From an uncultured Flavobacteriales bacterium (GTDB lineage Bacteria; Bacteroidota; Bacteroidia; Flavobacteriales_E; Vicingaceae): 64,000 bases of DNA. A model generated the notes under the pieces. The model searched no databases. It was given only the letters and a program-made list of their open reading frames with translations, and had not been told where the DNA came from. The stretch lies in NCBI GenBank assembly GCA_905479995.1, contig CAJQON010000017.1, forward strand, positions 85,652 to 149,651. Reading direction: 5' to 3'. This document shows, one piece after another, positions 34,415 to 43,960 of the stretch. A program made the position numbers and the translations under genes. How positions within the stretch are numbered: position 1 is the first letter of the stretch; every line of letters begins with the position of its first letter.

Positions 34415-35596
34415 TTAATAGGAATTTTTTCTGTTGTTGAGTAACAGAATTAGTGTAATTCCTCCAAGAACAAAAAACAAGATTGCTGATAATAAAAGAG
34501 CTTGTTCTAACGAATAGATGTCGGCAACATAACCTAAAATTGGAGAGGTAATTGCAAATAGTAATCGGATAATAAAGCTTCTAATAGACATTACTGTTGC
34601 TCTCATTTCTGATGGAATGTGACGGTTCATGTAGTCTCGCAAGACTGGAGTGGCAACTCCTCTAACGACATAAAACAATAGTAAAATGAATAAGCTCCAA
34701 AGGCTAATGTATAAACTTATAAAAACGGAACAAGACATGAGTAAAATTAAAAATGCAATGAGTAAAGTTTTTGTTTTTACTTTTTGCTCAATAACATGCG
34801 CATAGTAAGATGGAATTGCTACTGCTAAATTTAAAATTGCGCCAATAATTCCGAAGTAAACAACTTTAATGTTAAGGAGTTTGTAGTAAGGCTGAACAAA
34901 CCAAGCCATGGTTAACGTTGTGCAGCCAATTATAGCTGAATACAAAATAAAATAGCGCAAGGTTTTGTTCTCATGCAACGAAAATCGAATAATATTTTTA
35001 ATGTTTTTCCAAGGTTTTGTTTTTCCATCAGCTAAACGGTGCACTTTGGGTTCGGTGAGGGATAATGCAGTAATAAACCCTGCAGCGGCAATGGCAATTT
35101 GATAGTAAAAAGGAGTTCTTAAGGTTATTTCTGCTAAAAATCCACCAATAATAAATGCAACAGCTTCGGCAAAATTTCCCATTGAAATGGTTCTTCCTTC
35201 AAGTTTGATGAATTCTTTTTCACGTTTTAGTTCAAGTAAGGAATCATACATTAATGCAGTGTCTGATCCTGACACAAAACTTTGGCCTATTCCTAAGCAA
35301 AGGGCAGCAGGTAAGAAACCCCAAAATCCAAAACTAAAAGCATAAACAATGATGCCCAATAAGCCAAAAAAAGTACCGATTACCATCGAGTTTTTTCTTC
35401 CTAAAACATCGGCAACATAGCCAGATGGAATTTCTAATAAGGCAATGGTCACCGAGTAGATGGCTTGTAACAACATAATGTCGAAAAGCGCTAAGCCATT
35501 TTCTTGAAAAAACAATACAATTGTGGGCATAAAAAGCATCATCCATTTAGATGCTTTAATCACATACAGTTTCCAAATATTTGAAGCGATGCTCAA
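34415..35596 (-). CDS. Major facilitator superfamily transporter
   Basis: A 393-residue inner-membrane carrier with about twelve hydrophobic segments. The A-motif-like loop IPSGYVADVLGRKNSMVIG is between segments 2 and 3 and a matching RDYMNRHIPSEMRATVMS occurs in the second half. The substrate is not predictable. It is three bases after aroQ on the same strand, so the two are probably co-transcribed. Confidence 0.85.
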   Translation of the reverse strand: MSIASNIWKLYVIKASKWMMLFMPTIVLFFQENGLALFDIMLLQAIYSVTIALLEIPSGYVADVLGRKNSMVIGTFFGLLGIIVYAFSFGFWGFLPAALCLGIGQSFVSGSDTALMYDSLLELKREKEFIKLEGRTISMGNFAEAVAFIIGGFLAEITLRTPFYYQIAIAAAGFITALSLTEPKVHRLADGKTKPWKNIKNIIRFSLHENKTLRYFILYSAIIGCTTLTMAWFVQPYYKLLNIKVVYFGIIGAILNLAVAIPSYYAHVIEQKVKTKTLLIAFLILLMSCSVFISLYISLWSLFILLLFYVVRGVATPVLRDYMNRHIPSEMRATVMSIRSFIIRLLFAITSPILGYVADIYSLEQALLLSAILFFVLGGITLILLLNNRKNSY

Positions 35597-35599
35597 GAT

Positions 35600-36022
35600 T
35601 TATTTTAGCGATAAAAAATGTTGAACTGCCAAGTGATAAGAATTTAATCCCATTCCGGCAATTACGCCAATGCAATTTTTGGCCATTAAAGATAGATGAC
35701 GGTATTCTTCTCGAGCATAAACATTAGAAATATGTACTTCAATAACAGGAGTTTCAATTCCTGCAATGGCATCGCCAATACCAATAGAAGTGTGTGTGTA
35801 AGCTCCAGCATTCATAATAATGCCATCATAACTAAAACCAGTTTCGTGTAATTTATCAATTAATTCCCCTTCAATATTACTTTGATAATATTTAAAATCA
35901 ATCGTCTCAAAAGTGCTTTTGAGCGTTTTAAAGAACTCTTCAAAAGAAGCATCTCCATATATCGATTTCTCGCGTTTTCCCAACAAATTTAAGTTAGGAC
36001 CGTTAATAATTAATAATTGCAT
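35600..36022 (-). CDS. aroQ: Type II 3-dehydroquinate dehydratase
   Basis: Third step of the shikimate pathway, converting 3-dehydroquinate to 3-dehydroshikimate. At 140 residues the length is right for the type II dodecameric enzyme. Motifs are NGPNLNLLGKRE at the N-terminus, MNAGAYTHTSIGIGDA with the catalytic His region, and EVHISNVYAREEYRH. A TATCTTTG box read on the minus strand lies 18-25 bases before the start. Confidence 0.96.
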   Translation of the reverse strand: MQLLIINGPNLNLLGKREKSIYGDASFEEFFKTLKSTFETIDFKYYQSNIEGELIDKLHETGFSYDGIIMNAGAYTHTSIGIGDAIAGIETPVIEVHISNVYAREEYRHLSLMAKNCIGVIAGMGLNSYHLAVQHFLSLK

Positions 36023-36039
36023 AATAAAAATGTGAGCAG

Positions 36040-36055
36040 CAAAGATATATATTTG
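36040..36055. promoter_or_regulatory. Back-to-back candidate -7 boxes for aroQ and xerD
   Basis: CAAAGATA at 36040-36047 is TATCTTTG on the minus strand, facing aroQ. TATATTTG at 36048-36055 faces xerD on the plus strand. Both match TANNTTTG exactly and touch each other. No good TTTG -33 box is seen at 19-base spacing for either. Confidence 0.4.
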
Positions 36056-36109
36056 TATTAAGACTTATTTGAATTAAGTAACTCAATAATTGCCTTAAAT
36101 GGCACCACA

Positions 36110-37015
36110 ATGAATTGGACTCCAACCATAAAAGGATTTAAATCTTATCTCCAGCTTGAACGTTCTTTGTCGGGCAACTCCATAGATGCCTATTTAAGAG
36201 ATGTAGAGAAATTTGTGGAATACCTCGAATTGGAAGAGATTGATGTTCAGCCCGAAAAAGTGGAACAACAAACTATTGAAGATTTTTTACAACGAATTAG
36301 CGAGTTAGGACTTAATGCAAGGAGTCAGGCCAGAATTTTATCTGGTTTAAAAGCCTTTTATAAATATTTGTTGATGGAAGACATTATTGATATGGCTCCA
36401 ACGGAATTGTTGGAATCGCCCAAGATTGGCAGGAAATTACCAGAGGTGTTAAGTATTGATGAAGTTAATGAATTGATTAATGCTATAGATTTAAGTAAAG
36501 CTGAAGGAGAGAGAAACAAAGCTATGTTAGAGACTCTTTACAGTTGTGGTTTGCGGGTTTCAGAATTGGTGGGATTACAACTTTCTAATTTATTAATGGA
36601 TGATGGTTTTATTAGAGTAGTTGGAAAAGGAGATAAAGAACGAATTGTTCCAATTGGAAGTGTGGCGATTAAACACATTAATATTTATGTGAGTGCAACA
36701 CGAAATCACATGAGTAATATTGATAAAGAAAGTGAAGATATTTTGTTTCTAAATAGACGTGGTAAGCAATTGACACGTGTGATGATTTTTACCATAATAA
36801 AACAATTGGCCGAAAAAATTCAATTGTCAAAAACGGTAAGTCCGCATACGTTTCGGCACTCGTTTGCTACACACTTAGTGGAGGGTGGCGCAGATTTAAG
36901 AGCCATTCAGGAAATGCTCGGACATGAGTCTATTACCACCACAGAAATTTATACTCATTTGGATAGAGAATACCTCCGACAAGCAATTTTAGATTTCCAT
37001 CCTCGAGCAAAGTAA
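36110..37015 (+). CDS. xerD: Site-specific tyrosine recombinase XerD
   Basis: Resolves chromosome dimers at dif sites with its partner XerC. The 301-residue protein has an N-terminal SAM-like DNA-binding domain (about 1-90) and a catalytic domain. The catalytic residues are visible: Arg in SCGLRVSELVGL, Lys in VVGKGDKERIVP, His-x-x-Arg in HTFRHSFATHLVEGG, His in LGHESITTTEIYTHL with the Tyr nucleophile. The housekeeping context and length match XerC/D rather than a phage integrase. The start ATG is at 36110. Confidence 0.93.
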   Translation: MNWTPTIKGFKSYLQLERSLSGNSIDAYLRDVEKFVEYLELEEIDVQPEKVEQQTIEDFLQRISELGLNARSQARILSGLKAFYKYLLMEDIIDMAPTELLESPKIGRKLPEVLSIDEVNELINAIDLSKAEGERNKAMLETLYSCGLRVSELVGLQLSNLLMDDGFIRVVGKGDKERIVPIGSVAIKHINIYVSATRNHMSNIDKESEDILFLNRRGKQLTRVMIFTIIKQLAEKIQLSKTVSPHTFRHSFATHLVEGGADLRAIQEMLGHESITTTEIYTHLDREYLRQAILDFHPRAK

Positions 37016-37038
37016 TTTTTTGTAATTTGTGGTCTAGT

Positions 37039-38430
37039 ATGGAGGGAGCTACTTTGCAAGAAAACAACTGGAAGACCGAATTAAATAAAACGGTTCAAAA
37101 ATACCATGTTATAACATGTTGGGTTGCCGTAGTTTTTAATCTCTTATTTTTTGTTACCGATTACTTAAATATTTTCGATTATTGGCAAGAGTTTTTAACG
37201 TTTAGAACAGCTGTTTCTTTGGTGTGTTTGTTTACTGTGTTGTTCTATAAAAAACTAAAAATACCCATCGAAATAGTGGGTGTTATTCCTGTATTATTGA
37301 TTTCCATTCAAAATGCTTACATGTGGAGCGTTATGGATGCCGAGCATTTGCAAAAGCACACCTTAGCTTATATGGCTTTGTTTATTGGTTCGGGCATGTT
37401 TGTTTTCTACCATGTTTATTTTTCAGTATTTATTGTAGTAGCCAATTTGGTAGCTAACATCATCTTTTTAAACTTAAATAGTCCACTTACCGCTGATGAA
37501 ATTTTATTGAACGGAGGATTGTTGGTCGGTTCTGTTGCAGTTTTTTCCATACTCTTAATCCGAATGCGTTATCGATTAACCAAAAGAGAAATTGTTGCAC
37601 GCTTTGAGCTTGAAAAGTCTAAACATGAAGTGGAAGAAAAAAATAGAGAAATTGTAGACAGTATTAATTATGCCAAGCGAATACAAGATGCATTAATTCC
37701 TCCTGCTGAGGTAATGAAAAAAATGTTGCCCGATTCGTTTGTAATTTTTAAACCTAAAGATATTGTTAGTGGTGATTTTTATTGGGCGCAAGAGTTGCAC
37801 ACAACCACAAATACCCAAAAGGATAAAGATGGCTTGGTGTTGTTTAGTGCTGCCGATTGCACAGGGCATGGCGTTCCTGGTGCGTTTATGAGTGTTATTG
37901 GATTAAAATTGTTCAATCAATCGGTAAAGCAACCCACAGTTAACACACCTGCTCAAGCATTGGATTACTTAAATGCAGAAGTATTCAATACCGTTAATTT
38001 ACATTCTGATGGAGATAATGTGATTAGAGATGGAATGGATGTTGCCTTATGTGCCATCAATTTTACTTCGCTTACATTGCATTTTGCTGGAGCAAACAAC
38101 CCTGTTTATATTGTTAGAAAAAATGAGTTACACGAAATAAAAGGCGACAAAAAGCCAATTGGCTCTTATCAATCGGAAACACCTTTTACCGACAATGAAT
38201 ATCAACTAGAAAAAGGAGATATGGTTTATGTTTCTTCAGATGGCTATCCTGATCAGTTTGGTGGACCAAAAGGCAAAAAATTAAAGTATTCAGTTTTTAA
38301 AAAACTATTGACTGAAAACGCACATTTATCCGTAGAAGAACAAAAAGTGATTTTAGAAAATTACTTTGAAGATTGGAGAGGAGAGTTGGAACAATTGGAT
38401 GATGTGTGTCTAATAGGGGTAAGGGTTTAG
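37039..38430 (+). CDS. Membrane protein with SpoIIE/PP2C-type phosphatase domain
   Basis: A 463-residue protein from the ATG at 37039 (MEGATLQENN); a TTG start four codons earlier is less likely. The N-terminal half (about 30-180) has six hydrophobic segments. A short coiled coil follows (about 190-210), then a SpoIIE-type serine phosphatase domain (about 215-463) with metal-binding aspartates in DIVSGDFYW, AADCTGHGVPGAFMS, DGMDVALCAI and VSSDGYPDQFGG. Such enzymes usually dephosphorylate anti-sigma-factor antagonists in partner-switching systems. No partner is adjacent, and the input signal is unknown. Confidence 0.87.
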   Translation: MEGATLQENNWKTELNKTVQKYHVITCWVAVVFNLLFFVTDYLNIFDYWQEFLTFRTAVSLVCLFTVLFYKKLKIPIEIVGVIPVLLISIQNAYMWSVMDAEHLQKHTLAYMALFIGSGMFVFYHVYFSVFIVVANLVANIIFLNLNSPLTADEILLNGGLLVGSVAVFSILLIRMRYRLTKREIVARFELEKSKHEVEEKNREIVDSINYAKRIQDALIPPAEVMKKMLPDSFVIFKPKDIVSGDFYWAQELHTTTNTQKDKDGLVLFSAADCTGHGVPGAFMSVIGLKLFNQSVKQPTVNTPAQALDYLNAEVFNTVNLHSDGDNVIRDGMDVALCAINFTSLTLHFAGANNPVYIVRKNELHEIKGDKKPIGSYQSETPFTDNEYQLEKGDMVYVSSDGYPDQFGGPKGKKLKYSVFKKLLTENAHLSVEEQKVILENYFEDWRGELEQLDDVCLIGVRV

Positions 38431-38483
38431 CCGTTAAACAAATAGTCCTTTTTATCCTTTTTAAATGATTACCTTTGCTACTC

Positions 38484-40079
38484 ATGCTTCGGTACTTAAA
38501 AATAACAACCTTTTTGTTGCTTATCGCTTCTCTTTTCTCTTGTAGGAAAGATTTTGAACGCCCTAATTGGGATGTTGAACTATTGGCTCCGCTTATTAAA
38601 ACGTCCTTAAACCTAGAAGATTTATTGCCCGATACTGTATTGGTTACCAATCCAGATACCTCTTTAAAAGTAGTGTATCAAACCAGTATTTTTGATATTG
38701 GAATAGACTCTTTATTTCAAATACCCGATACTACTATTACAGATGTTCATTCTATCGCTGTATCTTCTATTGCAGCTCCAGGAAGTGTTTTTTATAGCGA
38801 ACCAGAAGAGTATTCTTTAAATGTAAATAATGGCGTAGGGTTGAATTTGGCAATGATAGAATCAGGGTTTATTGAAATAGAAATTTATAGTGAAATAAAA
38901 GAAAAAATTATCATTACTTATACGGTTCCTAGTGCAATAAAAAATGGAGATACGCTTGAGCTGGTTGAAACTATTAATGCGGCAACACCAGGTAACCCGG
39001 CTCATTTTAAACGTAAAATTGACATTAGTGGTTATGATTTAGATTTAACAGGAGTAAACCATTCCGAAATAAATACTTTGGTTACAAGAGCAGTGGCTAC
39101 GGTAGATCCTATGGCTTCAAGTTCAGTAACCCTTATTTTTGGTGAGACAATTACTTTTAATACCACATTATTAGGTGTTGAACCCTACTTTGTAAGAGGC
39201 TACTTTGGAAATCAGTTGTTGAGTTATAAAGATACTGCAGAAGTGAATGTATTAAACAAAATTGCAGGAACAATAGATTTAGATGAAGTTGATGTAAATA
39301 TTGAATTTAAAAATGGAATAGGAGCTGATGCCCAAATTTTATTGAATCAATTTGGTGCTTTAAATACCAATACAACTAACAATGTAAACTTACTACACTC
39401 TAGTATTGGGTCGCCAATAAATTTAAACAGAGGACTATTGACCTACAGTATTCCCGAGGTTAATTATTCAGCCTATAACATACCAATGAATACAATTAAT
39501 TCTAATATCGATCAACTGATTGAAACCTTACCAAATAGCATTATCTACGACATCGACATTAACATAAATCCGTTAGGGAATATATCTGGAGGAAATGATT
39601 TTGTTTACAAAAAGCATCTGCTAGAAACCAACTTAAATGTTGAATTTCCCTTGTCATTAATTGCCAATAATTTAGCCTTATCCGATACACTTTCTTTTTC
39701 ATTGCCGAATGAAACTCAAACAGGAAGAATTATTGACGGAACCTTGTTTTTGTATGCAGATAATGGATTTCCTTTTGATGCTGCTATTGAGTTGAGCTTG
39801 TTTGATGAATCAAATAATTTTCTTCAAACACTAAATGTGTCCACTAAAATTTTAGCTGCACCAGTAGATGGGAATTTGCGTGTTCTTTCTCCCAAACAAA
39901 GTGTGCTGTCTATTCCGGTTTCTACTGCAACTGCCGACAACCTTTACTTGGCTAATAAAATGGTGTTTAAAATTGGTTTTACGACACAACCACAGTCACA
40001 GTTTGTAAAACTATACGAAGGCTACGATATTGACATTCAAGTAGTGGGTGATTTTTCTTATAATTTAAGTTTTAATTAA
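38484..40079 (+). CDS. Putative lipoprotein, family not recognised
   Basis: A 531-residue protein from the ATG at 38484 (MLRYLKITTFLL); an in-frame TTG nine bases earlier is a weaker option. The N-terminus is a signal peptide ending in LFSC, so Cys is lipidated. The rest is beta-rich and threonine/asparagine-rich with no recognised motif; several regular DLDLTG/NINPLGNI-like segments suggest a stacked beta structure. It is followed 17 bases later by an outer-membrane-protein-like gene, and the two may work together at the cell surface. Confidence 0.6.
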   Translation: MLRYLKITTFLLLIASLFSCRKDFERPNWDVELLAPLIKTSLNLEDLLPDTVLVTNPDTSLKVVYQTSIFDIGIDSLFQIPDTTITDVHSIAVSSIAAPGSVFYSEPEEYSLNVNNGVGLNLAMIESGFIEIEIYSEIKEKIIITYTVPSAIKNGDTLELVETINAATPGNPAHFKRKIDISGYDLDLTGVNHSEINTLVTRAVATVDPMASSSVTLIFGETITFNTTLLGVEPYFVRGYFGNQLLSYKDTAEVNVLNKIAGTIDLDEVDVNIEFKNGIGADAQILLNQFGALNTNTTNNVNLLHSSIGSPINLNRGLLTYSIPEVNYSAYNIPMNTINSNIDQLIETLPNSIIYDIDININPLGNISGGNDFVYKKHLLETNLNVEFPLSLIANNLALSDTLSFSLPNETQTGRIIDGTLFLYADNGFPFDAAIELSLFDESNNFLQTLNVSTKILAAPVDGNLRVLSPKQSVLSIPVSTATADNLYLANKMVFKIGFTTQPQSQFVKLYEGYDIDIQVVGDFSYNLSFN

Positions 40080-40096
40080 ATCGATTTAAGAAAAAT

Positions 40097-41368
40097 TTGA
40101 AAACTACTACCTACATATTAGTTATTGCAATCCAAATGATGTGCTTCATGTACGGATCAAAAATGGAAGCTCAAAATCAAAACGACTTTTTTAGAGATTC
40201 TATTCAGCGAGTTAGTTTTTCTTTTGGTACAGATTATACCTATGGTTCTAATGTTATGAATAATGAGTTTTTAAATAAGTTTTTGTTTGGTGGAAAAATA
40301 GAACAAGATTTAAAAGATGCTGCATACAATCAATTGGGTACGCACAATAGATTGGGAGGTGATTTAAATTATCAGTTTACCGCAGAAATACCTTTTGATA
40401 CTATTTTTGGCAAACCGCATATTTCTATGCAAATAGGAGTAGAGTTTAACGAACATATAGATGGCTTGTTTAGTCAAGATTTATTTCGTTTCACCTTTCA
40501 GGGAAACAAGCAATTTGCTGGAGAATCCATGGTTTTAAACGGAATAAACTACAACTATTATAAATACCAACGAATAAATGTGGGGTTTGTTAATTACAAA
40601 AATATAGATGGGAAAATAGCCAAAGAAGGAATTAAGATTTCCATTATAAAAGGGCAAGAACATAAAGCCATAACAGTGCCGGAGGCATCTTTGTTTACAG
40701 AGCAAAATGGAAGAGCCATAGATTTGGATATAAACTACATCTATAATTCATCAGACACAGGTAATACAGGTATTGCTGCCATAAACGGACTTGGGGTTTC
40801 AACAGATTTGTTTACAGAGTTTTTCCTAAAAAATGGAGATAAGCTTTACATGGGAATTGAGGATTTAGGTTTTGTTTATTGGAACAAGCACTCATTAGAA
40901 ATAAGAACAGATAGCCTTTACCACTATGAAGGTGTTTTCATTGACAATATTTTTGATTTAAATGATAGCTTGGTAAATAACCTATCCAAAGACTCTATTA
41001 TAAATAGCATTTCTAATTCCAGTAAAAAAGGTGATTATTCTATGGCCTTGCCTACCGCAGTACACTTAACCTATACCAAAGTGTTTAATGCTAAATGGAA
41101 AATGAATGCTGGAGTATATGCCAAAATCTTGTCAAATTATAGTCCTTATTTATACCTTAATGCCTATCATTATTTTAACCCAACCATTGCTGTTAAAGCA
41201 CAATTGGCTTATGGAGGTTATGGAAAAATAAATACGGGTATATCATTAGCCAAATCGTTTAAAAATTCATTCAATATATTTATAGGAACAAATAATATAG
41301 ATGCTTTTGTCGTGCCTAGTAAATTTTACTCAAGTAGTGGGTTTATAGGACTGAAAAAGTACTTTTAA
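40097..41368 (+). CDS. Putative outer-membrane beta-barrel protein (DUF5723-like)
   Basis: A 423-residue protein with a TTG start at 40097 (MKTTTYILVIAIQMM), chosen because it restores a full signal peptide and no upstream ATG is in frame. The signal is cleaved near MEAQ. The body shows many alternating hydrophobic strands and ends in YF, as outer-membrane barrels do. The pattern resembles Bacteroidota DUF5723 proteins, a tentative match from memory. Its position after the lipoprotein gene suggests a functional pair; no substrate is proposed. Confidence 0.55.
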   Translation: MKTTTYILVIAIQMMCFMYGSKMEAQNQNDFFRDSIQRVSFSFGTDYTYGSNVMNNEFLNKFLFGGKIEQDLKDAAYNQLGTHNRLGGDLNYQFTAEIPFDTIFGKPHISMQIGVEFNEHIDGLFSQDLFRFTFQGNKQFAGESMVLNGINYNYYKYQRINVGFVNYKNIDGKIAKEGIKISIIKGQEHKAITVPEASLFTEQNGRAIDLDINYIYNSSDTGNTGIAAINGLGVSTDLFTEFFLKNGDKLYMGIEDLGFVYWNKHSLEIRTDSLYHYEGVFIDNIFDLNDSLVNNLSKDSIINSISNSSKKGDYSMALPTAVHLTYTKVFNAKWKMNAGVYAKILSNYSPYLYLNAYHYFNPTIAVKAQLAYGGYGKINTGISLAKSFKNSFNIFIGTNNIDAFVVPSKFYSSSGFIGLKKYF

Positions 41369-41390
41369 CAACAATACAATAGCATAAAAC

Positions 41391-42194
41391 ATGAAAAGTT
41401 TAATTGACATAAAACATACAGAATCGGGTAACTTTTTTTTAATTGCAGGACCTTGCGCTGTAGAAAGCGAAGAAAATGTTTTTGAAATAGCCTGCACCAT
41501 TAAAGCCATAACCGACAAATTAGAAATTCCATTTATTTTTAAAGCATCATACCGAAAAGCAAATCGATCGCGTTTAGATTCTTTTACTGGAATTGGAGAT
41601 GAGAAGGCTTTAAATATTATAAAAAGCGTAAAAGATAAATTGGGAGTTCCTGTATTAACCGATGTACATAAAGCAGAAGAATGTGCCATTGCAGCTCAAT
41701 ATGTAGACGTATTACAAATACCAGCTTTTTTGTGTCGACAAACTGACTTGTTAGTAGCTGCTGCCAATACTGGGAAAATAGTAAACATTAAAAAAGGACA
41801 ATTTCTTTCGGCTGATGCCATGCAATTTGCAGTAAACAAAGTTAAAGAATCTGGAAACGATAGAGTTTGGTTAACCGAAAGAGGAACAACTTTTGGCTAC
41901 CAAGATTTAGTAGTAGATTACAGAGCAATACCTGTTTTGCAACAATATGCTCCTGCAGTTTTAGATATTACTCATTCTTTACAGCAACCCAACCAAAGTT
42001 CGGGAGTTACTGGCGGAAAACCAGAATTAATAGAAACTGTTGCTAAAGCTGGGATTGCTGTTGGAGTAGATGGCATTTTTATTGAAACTCATCCCGATCC
42101 GGCAAACGCCAAAAGTGATGGCGCTAATATGCTTAAATTAGATTTGCTTGAAGACTTATTGGTGAAATTGATAAAAATTAGAAAAGCCATTTAA
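41391..42194 (+). CDS. kdsA: 3-deoxy-8-phosphooctulonate synthase
   Basis: Condenses arabinose-5-phosphate with phosphoenolpyruvate to make KDO-8-phosphate for the LPS inner core. The 267-residue length is normal. Motifs include LIAGPCAVESEENVFE, FKASYRKANRSR, VLTDVHKAEE, IPAFLCRQTDL, ITHSLQQPNQSSG and ETHPDPANAKSDG. The Asn of NRSR and the Cys of GPCAVE suggest the non-metal or metal-variable form cannot be settled by eye. The stop overlaps the start of the next gene by one base. Confidence 0.97.
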   Translation: MKSLIDIKHTESGNFFLIAGPCAVESEENVFEIACTIKAITDKLEIPFIFKASYRKANRSRLDSFTGIGDEKALNIIKSVKDKLGVPVLTDVHKAEECAIAAQYVDVLQIPAFLCRQTDLLVAAANTGKIVNIKKGQFLSADAMQFAVNKVKESGNDRVWLTERGTTFGYQDLVVDYRAIPVLQQYAPAVLDITHSLQQPNQSSGVTGGKPELIETVAKAGIAVGVDGIFIETHPDPANAKSDGANMLKLDLLEDLLVKLIKIRKAI

Positions 42195-43663
42195 TGAAAA
42201 CTTTTTTTCAAATAGTATTCCTTTTTCTCTCTTTAGGAGCGTATGCTCAAATAGATACAGTAGGTCATATGCAATTATTTGGAGGAGGAAGTAATGATGT
42301 TGCTGAAGAAATATCTGCAACCTCAGATGGTGGTTTTATGTTGGTGGGATCGACCTCTAGTAGTAGCTGGGGAAATACAGATGCCTACTTAATAAAAGTG
42401 GATTCCAACTGTAATCATCAGTGGAGTAAAGCCATAGGCGGTGCAAATAATGATTGGGGATACTCAGTAAAGCAAACCTTTGATAAAGGATATATTGTAG
42501 CCTTGTCTACCAATAGTTATGGGAAAGGCGGGTATGATGCTTGTTTAATGAAAAGAGATAGCCTTGGTAATTTTGAATGGACTAAAACCTATGGCGGTAA
42601 TGATTGGGATTTTGCTTATTCTGTTGTACAAACCTATGATAGTGGGTATGTCTTTTGTGGTGAAACCTACAGCAATTCAGCAGGATTTTCTGATGTGTAT
42701 ATTGTAAAAACGAATAATGCTGGAGACACTGTTTGGACCAAAACCATGGGGGGAACCCTTGTAGATAAAGGAAATGCAATTATTGAAACTTCAGACTCCA
42801 ATTTAGTTGTTGCTGCTATGCGAAACACTTCTACCGATTCGACTCAAATTTATTTAATAAAGCTTAAAAATGATGGAACCCTATTGTGGGATAGTCTTTA
42901 TGGAGATAGCTTGTATGAAACAGCACACTGTGTATTGGAGGCAAGCAATGGTGATTATGTTGTTGGTGGATCTAGTACAAGTTTAGGAAGCGATTTATCT
43001 AACTATATATTAAGAACAGATAATAATGGTAACACTATTTTTGGAAAATACTACAACTCAAATGGAGAAGAAGAAATTTATAGTATTATAGAGGATCCAT
43101 ATTCTAATTTAGTATGTGCAGGGTATACAGATGGATTTGGAAATGGAAAAAATGATGTACATGTTTTTGTAGTTGATATAGCCGGCTGGTGGTTGTGGCG
43201 TTCGGCAACTTATGGCTATTGGGGAAATGAAAAAGGAAAGAGTATAGCAATAGCGAAAAAAAATACGTTTTCATTTGCAGTTGCAGGCTTTAGTGATGGA
43301 TTAGGCAATGGATTGGAAGATGCATTGCTTATTTGTTTGGATACAGTTTATTCAGGGCAGCCAAGTACTATAGATACAGTTGTAAATCCTATTCCCTTAA
43401 ATATACCAACATTAAATGATGGGTTAAAAATTAAAATATATCCTAATCCAGCATCGTCATCAGTTGTGCTTGAAATGCCAAACCAAGCAAATGCAAATTA
43501 CTCCTTTCGCTTACTTAATATTTTAGGAGAAGAGTTAATGACTGTGTCAATTAAATCAGGTAGTTCTAATGTTAACTTAGAAAAGTTTGTACCTGGTATG
43601 TATTTAGTTCAGGTTGTAACTCAAAATCAAATCATTTCCTCATCCAAACTTATTATTGAGTAA
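42194..43663 (+). CDS. Secreted propeller protein with T9SS type A sorting domain
   Basis: A 489-residue exported protein with signal peptide MKTFFQIVFLFLSLGAYA. Residues about 25-390 are seven or so repeats of roughly 50 residues with the patterns FGGGSNDVAEEI, TYGGNDWDFAYSV and DGGFMLVGSTSS, typical of delta-60 or SBBP-like beta-propellers. The last 75 residues are a T9SS type A sorting domain (KIYPNPASSSVVLEMP ... GMYLVQVVTQNQIISSSKL). The product should be delivered to the cell surface or medium. It overlaps kdsA by one base but is not obviously linked in function. Confidence 0.87.
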   Translation: MKTFFQIVFLFLSLGAYAQIDTVGHMQLFGGGSNDVAEEISATSDGGFMLVGSTSSSSWGNTDAYLIKVDSNCNHQWSKAIGGANNDWGYSVKQTFDKGYIVALSTNSYGKGGYDACLMKRDSLGNFEWTKTYGGNDWDFAYSVVQTYDSGYVFCGETYSNSAGFSDVYIVKTNNAGDTVWTKTMGGTLVDKGNAIIETSDSNLVVAAMRNTSTDSTQIYLIKLKNDGTLLWDSLYGDSLYETAHCVLEASNGDYVVGGSSTSLGSDLSNYILRTDNNGNTIFGKYYNSNGEEEIYSIIEDPYSNLVCAGYTDGFGNGKNDVHVFVVDIAGWWLWRSATYGYWGNEKGKSIAIAKKNTFSFAVAGFSDGLGNGLEDALLICLDTVYSGQPSTIDTVVNPIPLNIPTLNDGLKIKIYPNPASSSVVLEMPNQANANYSFRLLNILGEELMTVSIKSGSSNVNLEKFVPGMYLVQVVTQNQIISSSKLIIE

Positions 43664-43904
43664 CCTTAAACTCATTCAATTTTTCAAAACACTGTCTTTA
43701 ATCAATCTTATTGAGTGCGTTTTTAATAGTTGACATATACTTTCAATATGTGTTCCTACTGTTTCTAGATTCTTGCTGTTAACATCTTCTTATAAATAAG
43801 GTGCATTTATTCTAAAGGAAAGAAAGCTTTAATAGTTATAAGTTCTGTAGTAGTGCACTTGTATGTAAAACAAAAGGTGAAGGGAGAACTCTTTATGACA
43901 CTAA

Positions 43905-43936
43905 AAAGCGGCTATAGAACTCTCTATAGCCGCTTT
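43905..43936 (-). terminator. Terminator of the first giant T9SS paralogue
   Basis: AAAGCGGCTATAGA pairs with TCTATAGCCGCTTT around a four-base loop, 25 bases after the stop of the minus-strand gene. The flanking A-run is a T-run on the minus strand. It can also stop readthrough from the plus-strand side. Confidence 0.88.
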
Positions 43937-43960
43937 AAAAGTAGTGTAGTAGTAGCTTTG

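Noticed and set aside
36110..37015. XerD read as a phage or mobile-element integrase
   Set aside because: Length, motifs and housekeeping neighbours fit XerD. No att repeats, tRNA or phage genes are near.
43664..43960. Gene in the 297-base gap before giant paralogue A
   Set aside because: No open frame with a signal or motif; only the terminator hairpin was found.
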